Positions 33,248 to 42,214 of a DNA stretch of 64,000 bases are shown here, one piece after another. The DNA lies in the NCBI GenBank assembly GCA_009760855.2, contig WPIO01000112.1:207001-271000 (forward strand), written 5' to 3'. Under the pieces are notes generated by a model. It was given only the letters and a program-made list of their open reading frames with translations, ran no database searches and had not been told where the DNA came from. This stretch comes from Cristatella mucedo. Its lineage: Eukaryota; Bryozoa; Phylactolaemata; Cristatellidae. Positions within the stretch are counted from its first letter, which is position 1. Each line of letters starts with the position of its first letter. A program made the position numbers and the translations under genes.

Positions 33248-33861
33248 TGGGTAATACGAGTGCAATGGTGACTAAATGGGTAGTATTTCACGTCCAGATG
33301 GCTCTTATCATGTGAAATAATATATTTACAGGATCATTCGTGGTATTTGTATGCTCTAACTAGGAAGATATTTGGTTATAAATAAATGAAGAACCTCACT
33401 TGGTGGAAATTCACTCATCGCGATAGAATCTGGAACTCATTAACCGCGATAAACGAAGGGTGATTTGCATATACATATGCATATGCATGTACAAGTACCT
33501 GTACATAGAAAAGTACATATACATGCACACGTAGGCGGTATTAAGCTTCAAGTTGATTGCTAAGCTTAAAGTGAATAACGTCAAGGCTGTAGCCAGTGCT
33601 GTAGCCAGTTGTGCTTTAGGCACTCGGACAGTTGTATGCTTGGGCTGGTGCTATAAGATCAACCCTACCTGAGGCTACAAATGGACTGCTTATGCACTTT
33701 AGTTACACTAGTTACGCCTTCGACAGCTTGCTGCATGCGATTACCTGGCAAGCCAATTAGAAGTAGGAAAGCGGCGGCCTGCGTTCCAACGCGACCACGA
33801 GCGTGCACTTCAATTGCAAGTGGGTTATCATTGAAGTCGTAATGCTAACGTCGTATATGTA
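33246..33861. other. No gene recognised
   Basis: Contains a short imperfect alternation of catatgcatatgcatgtac (33470-33500). No coding region is supported. Confidence 0.4.
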
Positions 33862-33991
33862 CAGCTACTCTCGCACGGCCCCCAGAGTCCGACTGCTGAA
33901 CTGCGCAGCGGGCATAAGTCCTTTCGTTAAATCAGCTTTTAAATCGACTGCTCTTTGCTTTCCTCTAGAAATCAGAGAGCGAGCGAGAGAT

Positions 33992-34043
<52 letters not shown>

Positions 34044-34198
34044 CAGACAGACAGACAGACTGACAGAGACAGAGGCAGAGAGACAGAGAGACAGAGAGAT
34101 GGAGAGATGGAGAGATAGAGAGATGGTGAGATAGAGAGATAGAGAGAGACAGAGACAGAGACAGAGACATAGAGAGAGACAGAGACAGAGACAGAGAC

Positions 34199-34266
<68 letters not shown>
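33862..34266 (+). repeat. Duplicated leader plus (AG)n/(GACA)n microsatellite complex
   Basis: 33862-33985 (cactgctctttgctttcctc-type text) matches 47255-47370. It then passes into AGAG runs, (gaca)n at 34036-34060, and mixed gagaca/gagata repeats up to 34266. The long Ser/Leu frames on the minus strand come from the repeat. Confidence 0.95.
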
Positions 34267-34272
<6 letters not shown>

Positions 34273-34600
34273 CTGCGTCAGAACATCCCCTGACCTGACC
34301 ACATTTAAAAAGAACTTTAAAACACATCTGTTTAGGACAGCATTTCGTGGGTCCCTGTGATTCGTCCTTGATGTGCCTATGCGTGCTGACACTGTGCATG
34401 CTGCCACTAACCACATTTGCATGCTGACTCTGAGCTTGTCACGCCTAACCATGTTATTCATTTTTTGTTTATTAAGCCTGATTTTTCTCACCATTTCAAT
34501 TGCATTTATTCTTGCAGCAAATTTAAAGCGCCTAGAGAGAGAGATAAAGTTCTCTGAGGGCGCTTTATCAAGTGCATCATTATTATTATTATTATAGAGG
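34267..34600 (+). mobile_element. LINE-B 3' end
   Basis: Begins abruptly after the AG array at gaccgacctgcgtcagaaca, in the ORF2 C-terminus, and continues to the tail (aaagcgcctagagagagaga, taaagttctctgagggcgct) and (ATT)n at 34579-34597. The AG array has replaced its 5' part. Confidence 0.85.
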
Positions 34601-35290
34601 CTGCTAGCAAGCCAAAGAACGCTCCAACCTCGTTTTTGATCAAACTAGCCAGCGATATAAACGCGAGCATGGCACCCATCTAGGGTTGCGTTAGGCTGGA
34701 AGCCTAGGCGGGTCGTCGAGAGTCTCGTCCCCAGGCAAATGCAGTTTCAAAATGCCCGTTGACCCGGGTTACCGTTGACTAACGTACATGAAAGAGAAAA
34801 CTTGTTTTGCATTCCAGAGAGATCATGACGGGGATTTTCTACTTAAACGATTAAGAAAACGATCGGTCTGGCAGATAAGACACTGGCGTGGTTTAAATCG
34901 TTCTTGTCTGATGTGGTTCAATCCGTGTCGTGTGGGGGTCAGGTCTCACACACGAGACGTGTCACCTGTGGAGTTCCTCAAGGGTCCGTTCTCGGTCCCT
35001 GACTGTTCTCCATTTATACTCAATCTCTGGGAAAAAAGGTTGAGGCCCGTGGAATAAGATAAAACTTTTATGCTAACGATACTCAGCTGTATTTGACATT
35101 CAAACAGTCTGAAATTGCTGCAGCACCTGAGAAACAGGATGCTTCCGTTGCCTACCTTCGATCCGGGACGTCAGAAAACTTCTTGAAACTAAGAAACTGG
35201 ATGCTTCACTTGCTTACCTGCGGTCAGGGATTTCGGAAAACTTCTTGAAACTACACGACGATAAAACCCAACCACGGCTCATAGGACACC
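34601..35290 (+). mobile_element. LINE-A RT palm fragment (duplication copy 2)
   Basis: After a shared leader (34600-34780), 34788-35290 corresponds to LINE-A RT: KTIGLADKTLAWF region, CRVGVRSHTRDVSPVEFLKG, then the ANDTQLYLTF box in other frames. The copy is broken by shifts. It matches 47520-48140. It carries a private 62-bp direct duplication at 35131-35254. Confidence 0.8.
35131..35254 (+). repeat. 62-bp tandem duplication inside LINE-A
   Basis: gaaacaggatgcttccgttg starts at 35131 and gaaactggatgcttcacttg at 35193. Both units end aaaacttcttgaaacta. The homologous copy at 48040-48110 has a single unit. Confidence 0.85.
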
Positions 35291-35299
35291 CTATTCGGA

Positions 35300-35890
35300 T
35301 GCATAATCCTTGATAATATTAAAAATAATACATTTGTATAGCGTCCTCAGAGAAATGTATATCTTTCCAGGCAATTTACGTTTGCAGCAAAGGTAGCATG
35401 TTCTAATTTTTTAAGGTGGCATGCTCAATCTCAGCAAGTATACCACTGTTACAGGTGAGATACACATATTTATCAGCCTAGAACCTCAGGACCTGCTCAT
35501 GCAAAGGAGAATTATGGCCGGATGTGGTTAGTTCGTGAATAAATCTCGCAAGCATGTCATGTCATTCGATAATTTTCTGTGTAACATAAGCTAGCACGGA
35601 AATTACGTACGGTTGAACACCATCTCTTACATCCACGGGTGCCACATGTGACATCAGAAGAGCAACAAACATTCATTCGTCTTCTCACGTTTCCTTTGCA
35701 AGCATTGACATTACTTAGGTACACCTCGTTTCCCAAGCCATACCTTTGCTGGTAAAGTGTGCGAGAACTCAGCGTGTAAGAGAAAGAACGTGAATTCATA
35801 TTATTGAAGAAACAACATACCTGCATACCTTATGAATGAGTTCTTGCACATGAACGTGATCGCCAATGTTACCGTTCGCTTCTTTAGCCC
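35300..35890 (-). repeat. LINE-B tail plus duplicated block gamma, copy 2
   Basis: 35325-35400 is a minus-strand LINE-B tail (gtatagcgtcctcagagaaa). 35420-35600 shares block gamma with copies 1 and 3, and 35600-35890 matches 21930-22200 (gtgacatcagaagagcaaca-type text, gtgcgagaactcagcgtgta). Confidence 0.7.
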
Positions 35891-35899
35891 GGCAATCAC

Positions 35900-37310
35900 G
35901 CCGAGACAGACTCTTGTTACTGAAAACACTATGCGAGTGATTGTCTGATTGCCGAGACACCGGCCTGTGCAATCAAGCGCTTAGAGTTGGTGCGAAACTC
36001 GGCAGCTAGGCTTGTATTTCATAGGCGTGGCAGTTGATACATCACGCCACTTCTCGCCGACTTGCACTGGCTCCCAGTCCAACAGCGCATCGATTTCAAG
36101 GCTCCGTCACTCACTGTTAGGTCCCTTCCTTCTTTGGCTCCAGAATACCTTTCACCCCACTAGGCTAAGCGTTGTAACACCCGCTTTTTCGATCTATTTG
36201 TTTACCTACACTCGTATGAATCTCGTAGCAATCGGCGGCAATAGCCCGGCCTTGATTGCCATATTGGTAAGACTTTAGGTAGAACGTCAATTTAAAAGTT
36301 TGATGTAGCACCTAATGTGTACGTTAGCTTTGCAGAGCCTACGTGCAGTCGATTTTCGAAAAATTTCAGAAGACTGCTGTATTGGCATGTGCCATTGATA
36401 TTGATTGCAGTGCCGCGGCCGAGAGTTAGCACTCATTCATCAGGCCAAGCATTGTCCTTCAAGCATTTTGGAAACTAACTGTTTACCTATACCTCGTACA
36501 AAGCCCAAGTCGTTTGGAGACCGTGCAATTAGTTCGTATTCTCACCTAAGCTTGGAACTCACTACCGACTTTCGTTACGACATTCCCTGGCTCGCCTATA
36601 CTTAAAAAAGAAATTACAAGCGAGCGCACCTATATACCATATTTATGACAGCATTAGTGGGTCCCAGTGATTCGTCCCTTATGTGCTCATGCGTGCTGAC
36701 ACTGTGCATGCTACCACTAACCACACTTGCATGCTGACCCTATGCATATCACCCCTAACTATGTTATTCATGTTGTTTATCAAGCATGATATCACTCACA
36801 ATTCGATCGTATTTCTTTTGCAGCAAATGTAAAGCTCCTAGCAAGAGATTGAGTTCTCTGAGGGCACTTTATCAAATTATTATCTATTGTTAAGTGTCGT
36901 GTTCAGAAGTTACGTTCGATTAGACCACTTCATCAGCACCTAACACAAGTCCGTCTACTTTCAGCTACGTAACATTGCTAATATTCAGGCTTCTTCAGAC
37001 AGGGATACTACCTCTGAAATGGTCCATGCATTTGCGAAATCCCGACCTGATTTCTGTAACTCACAGCTTGCTGGCCTATCGCCATTTGCAATCACGCACT
37101 AACAGCTGTTGCAAAACTCTGCAGCTAGGCTTGTCTTTCGTAAGCTTAGCAGCTGTCAAATCTCACCACATCTTGCTTACCTGCACTGGCTCCCAGTCAA
37201 GCAGTGCATCCACTTCAAGGCATTGCCACTCTAGTCCCTTTCATTTTTTGGCTCCAGCATATGCATCACAGCTGCTCCCTGCTGTTCATTAGACACCATA
37301 AGCGTGTGTC
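35900..37310 (+). mobile_element. Series of LINE-B fragments
   Basis: At least three plus-strand pieces: 35930-36170 (ORF2 region CNQALRVGAKLGS-like, LARRLALAPSPTAHRFQGS in frame fragments), 36430-36890 (C-terminus and the tail gtaaagctcctagcaagaga ... tgagggcactttatcaaatt), and 36900-37270 (an earlier ORF2 part with LLANIQASSDRDTTSEMVHA-like sequence). Their order shows repeated insertion or duplication, not one element. Confidence 0.7.
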
Positions 37311-37329
37311 TGGATTACAAGACTTTGTT

Positions 37330-38265
37330 TGCCCTTCGAATGGGTAATAAATATAATAAATAATATATAATATATAATTTTCCCTTCTAATAGGTAATGC
37401 TGCTGTGCGAACATCACCACGTGCTCGAATTTTAGGTGTCGTTTTTTACAGCTGCCTAAAACTCAAAAGCTTCATTCAGAAGACTTCAACTACAGCTTGC
37501 CATCACGTCCGATCCCTATCTAAGATAATGAGCTGTCTTCCATGGTGGCTATCAAAACAATTAACTAGGTCCTTAGTTCGGTGTCCGCTTGATTATTGTC
37601 ATTCCCTTTTGGCTGGGCTAACGAAAAAGGCAACTAGGCCACTGCTAATGGCTATGAATATGGCTGCAAGGCCAGTTTTCATGTCCCAGAGGCTTGACCA
37701 CGCGTCTCCTTTGCTAAAAGAGCTAGGATGGCTGCTGGTGGATCGACGGATAGAGAGCAAAGTTCTACCGCTAACCCAAACGATCCGCCACGGCTTGGCT
37801 CTTCCATGCCTAGCTGAACTGTTGCAACTGTTTCAGCCTCCTCACGCCCTCGGGTCCTGTATGGATAATACATTATCTGTTCCATTCCTCCTCTTAAAGA
37901 CCGTTGGCGAAAGAAGCTTTAGCTCTGCAGGCCCTATAGAACTATGACTGTTGAACTCGCTGCCACGAATCTTATGCAACGACAACTACTCTCCTGCTGC
38001 CGACTGTGGCTCATCTTTCCAGCCGTTCCTGAGCTGCTACTTCCATTGTTCCACTCCTCAACCTCCACACCTTAACGGCTCACCTGACTCTGCGATGCTT
38101 TCCACTTTCCCTTTGTTGTGATAGAGGAAGTCACTTAGCTACCGAATGCGTACCGAAAGCCGATTAGGCTGTGAGTTCGCTATGCAAAACTCTCCTGCGT
38201 AACACCCACAGAGTCTTTATGACTTTGTGGAGTTACAGACGGAGATATATTACATCGCATTACCA
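37330..38265 (+). mobile_element. LINE-A variant (duplication copy 2)
   Basis: An open frame at 37405-37947 encodes RILGVVFYSCLKLKSFIQKT, LDYCHSLLAGLTKKA and LKELGWLLVDRRIESKVLPL, then breaks; the 3' region runs to ggagatatattacatcgcat (38265). It is almost identical to 22215-22795 over the shared part and extends further 5'. Confidence 0.85.
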
Positions 38266-38580
38266 GGCTAAGAATCGTACCACCTGCATTTTGGAACCAA
38301 ACTGTTTACCTATACCTCGTACAAACCTCAAATCCTTTGGAGACCGTACCTTTAGTTCGAATGTTCCTGCTAAAGTGTAGTACTCACTCCCGACTAGCTT
38401 CACGACATCTCCTAACTGGATCACATTTTAAAGGAAACTAAATATGCATCTATTTATCACAGCATTTCGTGGGTCCCCGTGATTCGACCTTTAGGTGCTC
38501 ATGCGTGCGGACACTGCACGTGCTGCTACTAACCATACTTGTTTGCTGATTCTGTGCATTGCGTTCTATGAAAGCATTAT
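38266..38580 (+). mobile_element. LINE-B 3' part joined to LINE-A end (copy 2)
   Basis: Same junction as at 22796: accaggctaagaatcgtacc follows the LINE-A end. It continues to gcatttcgtgggtccccgtg and stops near 38580 without the canonical tail. Confidence 0.75.
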
Positions 38581-38653
38581 TATTATCCGACGCCGCCACG
38601 CGAGCGCTCCAGGAACAAATTACAGCAACCAGAACTCCCTCAAATGGCACAGT

Positions 38654-38659
38654 TTTATT
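38654..38659 (-). terminator. Polyadenylation signal AATAAA for methyltransferase copy 2
   Basis: Minus-strand AATAAA about 115 nt after the stop codon, at the same relative place as in copies 1 and 3. Confidence 0.55.
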
Positions 38660-38771
38660 CTGTAAATGGGTCTACAGTATTGATCAGTGATATTTTATCG
38701 GGATCAGTGCAAACGCCGGAGAGTGAGCCGCTAGCGCTTAAGCCCGCTTCTCGTTCGCACCGACTGAAATT

Positions 38772-39524
38772 CTATTTATTGGCGGCGAAAAAGGCAAACG
38801 TGCTGAGGAAGTCATCGAAGCTTTTCCTACGCTCTTCATCCATCGCAGACAGAGTCTCGCTGTCGCATTTAGTGGCAGCAAGTTGAACGTTTTTAAAACC
38901 GGCTTCCTTCAGTAGATCGCAGATTGTCTGGCGTCGTTGGACGATAAAATCTGTCTCAAAAGCCGGCTCCATGAAAATGTGCCCTTTGCACCACTCAACG
39001 TTGCTCTCTGGTAGAACGAGTAACACCTTCGGATTTTCACACACAATGGCTTGCGGTATGCCTGCCTCTAGGCAAGCATTGGCCGCAATTAGACGACCAC
39101 CGGGCTTCAGGCTGCTGTAGACGTTCTTGAGTGCAGCGAGCACCTGATCTCTCCGAGCGAGGTGATGAAGCACGTAGCCCATGATAGCCGTGTCCACAGA
39201 GAGCGAGCTGCAGTCATATTCGAGGATGTCTGCTTCAATGTGACGAACGCCGTCAAAATTCAGAGCTCGCTCCACGGCCTTTGCCAGCGCCGCCATTTTT
39301 GAAGACGGCTCCAAAGCGTACACAGTGCGAGCGCCAAGGTGAAGGGCTTCGCGCGTCCAGCGACCGGCACCCGAGCCGACGTCGAGGATAACCTGACCGC
39401 AGAGATCGCCGAAGAGCGGAAGGAAGCTGCTCTCGTCGATGCCTCGCCTCCACTTGCTGTCCGTGTGCTCTCGATAGGCAACGCTTTGTCGGTTATAAGT
39501 CTCCAACGTCGACTGTGCCGCCAT
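38772..39524 (-). CDS. Class I SAM-dependent methyltransferase, copy 2, 250 aa
   Basis: Complete ATG-to-TAG frame with all the motifs of copy 1 (VILDVGSGAGRW, YALEPSSKM, EADILEYD, LKPGGRLIAANA). By my count 18 residues differ from copy 1 outside positions 155-176, and 14 of 22 differ inside. Two changes deserve note: R42C just before motif I, and V147A in the strand after the second loop. The 155-176 segment (GIPQAIVCENPK ... LPESN) agrees with copy 3. The 5' flank is shared with copy 1 but has a 266-bp insertion about 300 bp upstream of the ATG. No intron is seen. Confidence 0.85.
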   Translation of the reverse strand: MAAQSTLETYNRQSVAYREHTDSKWRRGIDESSFLPLFGDLCGQVILDVGSGAGRWTREALHLGARTVYALEPSSKMAALAKAVERALNFDGVRHIEADILEYDCSSLSVDTAIMGYVLHHLARRDQVLAALKNVYSSLKPGGRLIAANACLEAGIPQAIVCENPKVLLVLPESNVEWCKGHIFMEPAFETDFIVQRRQTICDLLKEAGFKNVQLAATKCDSETLSAMDEERRKSFDDFLSTFAFFAANK

Positions 39525-40699
39525 GTCGCTTCACGTTCGACGCTTTGACAGTGGACGTGAATACGGCGACTTGGATGCCGTCAAAGTTGGTGCAGCGTTT
39601 ACACGGATGTTCAAAGTTTGCTCAGCACTTTCAGAAGACTTTCACCGCTACGACGACTGGGCAAGGAACTGGAGAGGGAACCCTGCAAGTGCTGCTATTT
39701 ATTGATCTCAATGGAATCACCGGCCAATCGTCATCGACAGAGCCGATCAAGTGGGCTCTGAGGTGGCTGATAATGGTCACGTGGACCAGGTTAAGGAACC
39801 GCGTCTCGGAGTTCAGCTGAGCTCTTTAGTTCGATTGCATGAGGGCTGGTACAGCTCCTTTCCTCGACAGCTGGTGGGAGCATCCACGAGAGGGGCCTGT
39901 GCACAGCTGTGGTCAGCTTCTAATGAGGCGTTCACACAGGCCGATAACCCCCTGGTGAACAGATGGTGGATTCACCATCGGGGTCGGCGAAGGGACAGCC
40001 AGGGTGGAGGAGGGAGTCGAGCGAGAGTAGGGGCCGATGGGAGCCGTGCGCTCTTCGGCTCCGTGCGTTGGTAGGGCGAACCAAACGACAAGCTCCACAG
40101 AGCTTGTGCAATCAAAAGGCAGCAAGCGTTTGCAGCTTCGACAATCAGCACTGCCACAAGCCGTAGTCAAGTGGATGCATCGTGTATCACTTTATCTCTG
40201 CTGAGAGCTGTCGGTGATATGAGGGTTTCACACAGCCTGGCGCTTGGCGAACGGGCTGGGTGTGGGCTGGACTAAGCATGCGGGTAAACATGAGATATGT
40301 GCGAAAGGTTAATCCCGCCTTTTGCATGACGAAACCGCATGCCTCGTTGATGATCCCTAGAATTCATTTGGGGTTTGTGGTTCCCTGCGTTTGACGTGGA
40401 TTTTGTTATTAGCGAACGTTGGATCAACACTGCACTGGAAACATTGCGACATCGTCGTCGTCCAGATAAAGGTTCGGTAAAATTCACTCAAATGCTCTCG
40501 ATTGGCAATTCAGTGGAGCTCGGGCTAACGAGCTCACGGACCTTGTAATAGTAATTTTAATAGCAATTGTAATAGAACTTTCGATAACGCCCAGCACACT
40601 GTACGCGATACGAACCACTGCCGATCCAACGAACCGAAGCGGCAAGCAGCAACTGAGCCAATATGCATTCTCGACTTGAGCAATGCAATGCAATAATAA
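39525..40699 (-). other. Upstream region of methyltransferase copy 2
   Basis: Homologous to 24055-24924 except for the insertion at 39825-40090. Frames through it are not conserved as protein. It is a probable promoter region with no recognised element. Confidence 0.4.
39825..40090. mobile_element. 266-bp MITE-like insertion
   Basis: Absent from the paralogous site in copy 1, where cagctgagctccacag is continuous (about 24345). The insertion is flanked by agctc on both sides (39820-39824 and 40091-40095). Ends are weakly inverted: tttagttcg near the left and cgaaccaaa near the right. It is GC-rich and has no ORF of note. Transposon family unknown. Confidence 0.6.
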
Positions 40700-40775
40700 T
40701 AATAATAGATTGGTATAGCGCTCTCTTAGAACTTGATCCCTTTCTAGACATTTTACATTTGCTGAAGGAAGGGAG
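40700..40775 (-). mobile_element. LINE-B tail after the WD40 exon, copy 2
   Basis: On the minus strand cagcaaatgtaaaatgtcta, gaaagggatcaagttctaag, agagcgctataccaatc and (tat)n match the LINE-B terminus and directly follow the WD40 sequence. Confidence 0.75.
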
Positions 40776-40995
40776 GGTACCATGAGCGGTTGCCACAAAG
40801 TGCAATACCGAAGCGACGGCTCGGGTGTCCAACACCCTCGCAGTCTTATCCTGCGAGCCAGTGACAAAGAGGCCGCCGCCGCTCGTCCAGCTGTGCACGG
40901 CCAGTATGGGCGCCGTGTGACTCTCAGCTCGAGCACCACCGACCCGGCGGCTGAGGCAGTCGACCTTGCGGGCATGGTTGTTGCCCGGGCCGTGG
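40776..40995 (-). pseudogene. Captured WD40 exon (WDR47-like), copy 2, frame open
   Basis: The minus strand encodes SHTAPILAVHSWTSGGGLFV and VTGSQDKTARVLDTRAVASV, one WD40 blade. The order HT-x(2)-ILA-x(2)-W-x(n)-GSQDKT-x-R-x-x-D-x-R is very like a blade of WDR47, a microtubule-associated protein. The usual Trp of the WD pair is Leu here (VLD). The open frame runs into LINE-B tail sequence, and LINE-B ORF2 (TRTKQKSF) lies on the 5' side, so no intact gene is present. I call it a captured exon or chimeric retrocopy. WDR47 is my best guess among WD40 families. Confidence 0.55.
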
Positions 40996-41319
40996 ATGTC
41001 AAACGATTTCTGCTTAGTGCGAGTCTCGGTGATGCGATTAGAAATCGAGCAGCTGATGATGCCAAAGCTCAGTGAAGTAGCAAGCAGGCGGCTAAGTTAG
41101 GCATATAGACGCGAGTGAGGCAACCTGTAAGTCAGACTGAGGACCTTGGTCAATTCGTCGCTTGCTTAGGAGCAAATGAAGCTCACAAGGACGTTGGGAG
41201 CTGATGCAGTTGTTTCTGTGTGTTGCAACTTGTGGCTGTGTTGGACAGGCCAGAGGTCCTTCCGAGTTTGGCACCAGAATATCGTGTGTACTAATTGTAC
41301 TAGCAAAACACGACGAAAA
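40996..41319 (-). repeat. Partial block alpha
   Basis: Continues from the LINE-like RITETRTK segment through gcaacctgtaagtcagactg and ggccagaggtccttccgagt, then breaks off at about 41300, shorter than at 25216-25994. Confidence 0.7.
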
Positions 41320-41800
41320 AAATTAGCACTCGTATATATACATATATATTTACATTTAATGATAATTATAATGCATTTAATATCGCCGCTCAGTGAAGTA
41401 AATGTTTTATTAGGCACTTTACATTTGCTGCAAAGGAAATACGACCGAATGGTTAATCGTTGCATGCTCAATAAGCAACAGGAACACCATGGCTAGGGGT
41501 GTCGGTCACAGTGTCAGCATGCAAGTTTGGTGAGTGGCAGCCACCACAGTGTCAGCACGCATAAGCACATAACGGACGAATCGCAGGGACCCACAAAATG
41601 CTGTGATAAGTAGATGCGTTTTTCGTTTCTTTTTAAATGTGGTCTCATCAAGAAAGGTCGTGACGGAAGTCGGGACTGGGTTCCATGCTTAGAAGCAAAC
41701 GAACTAATGGCACGGTCACCGAAGCATTGGAGATTTGCACGAGGTATTGGTAGCAGCTACATTCCTAAAAGCTGGTGGTACGATGCTTTTATATATAAAA
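41320..41800 (-). mobile_element. LINE-B 3' fragment
   Basis: Homologous to 26880-27340: tatacatatatatttacatt, taatgcatttaatatcgccg and body text through ctccgaag/cattggagatttg. The tail is diverged and the frames are broken. Confidence 0.7.
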
Positions 41801-41807
41801 AAATATT

Positions 41808-41945
41808 TAATAATTTATATAGCGCCCCAAGATAACTTAATCTCTATTCAGGCTTCACATATGCCTCGGGGCTCGAGCCCACGACTTCAGTCAAACCTTG
41901 GTCGGGGCGAGCACCTTAACCGCTAGGCCAAACCAGCTCGCCTGG
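41808..41945 (-). mobile_element. SINE-B (tRNA-derived, LINE-like tail)
   Basis: The reverse complement has cgagctggtttggcctagcg (A box, tRNA-like), a ctcgccccgaccaaggttt stretch, gggctcgagcc (B box), and a tail tgaatagagattaagttatc, ttggggcgctatataaatta. The element is inserted in the LINE-B copy and is absent from the paralogous site near 27345. Confidence 0.85.
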
Positions 41946-42214
41946 AACCCACTGAATGGGCGATAAATACGTGCATTTTTTAATTTCTTTTTAAATTAGG
42001 TCAAGTCGTAGAATGGTATGACGCGTCAGGAGTGAGTTCCAAGCTTTGGAAGATTAGGAACTACAGGTACGGTCTCCAAAGTATTTGAGATCTGTACGAG
42101 GTATAGGTAAACAGGTTAATTTCGAAAAGCAGATAGCACGATGCTTAGCCTAGTGAGGCAGTAGATCTGATTGGGAGGCTTGAGCCAAAGAATGAAGGCC
42201 TTAAAGCGTGGAAG
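41946..42214 (-). mobile_element. LINE-B ORF2 fragment
   Basis: Same text as 27345-27620 (tggaacccactgaatgggcg, ggtacggtctccaaagtatt), separated from the previous piece by the SINE-B insertion. Confidence 0.65.

Noticed and set aside
33965..34494. Long Ser/Leu-rich minus-strand frames
   Set aside because: Translation of (AG)n and related microsatellites.
9200..34600. Regular aat/att repeats resembling an array such as CRISPR
   Set aside because: They are simple trinucleotide tails of LINE-B copies without spacers or direct repeats of CRISPR length, in a eukaryotic genome.
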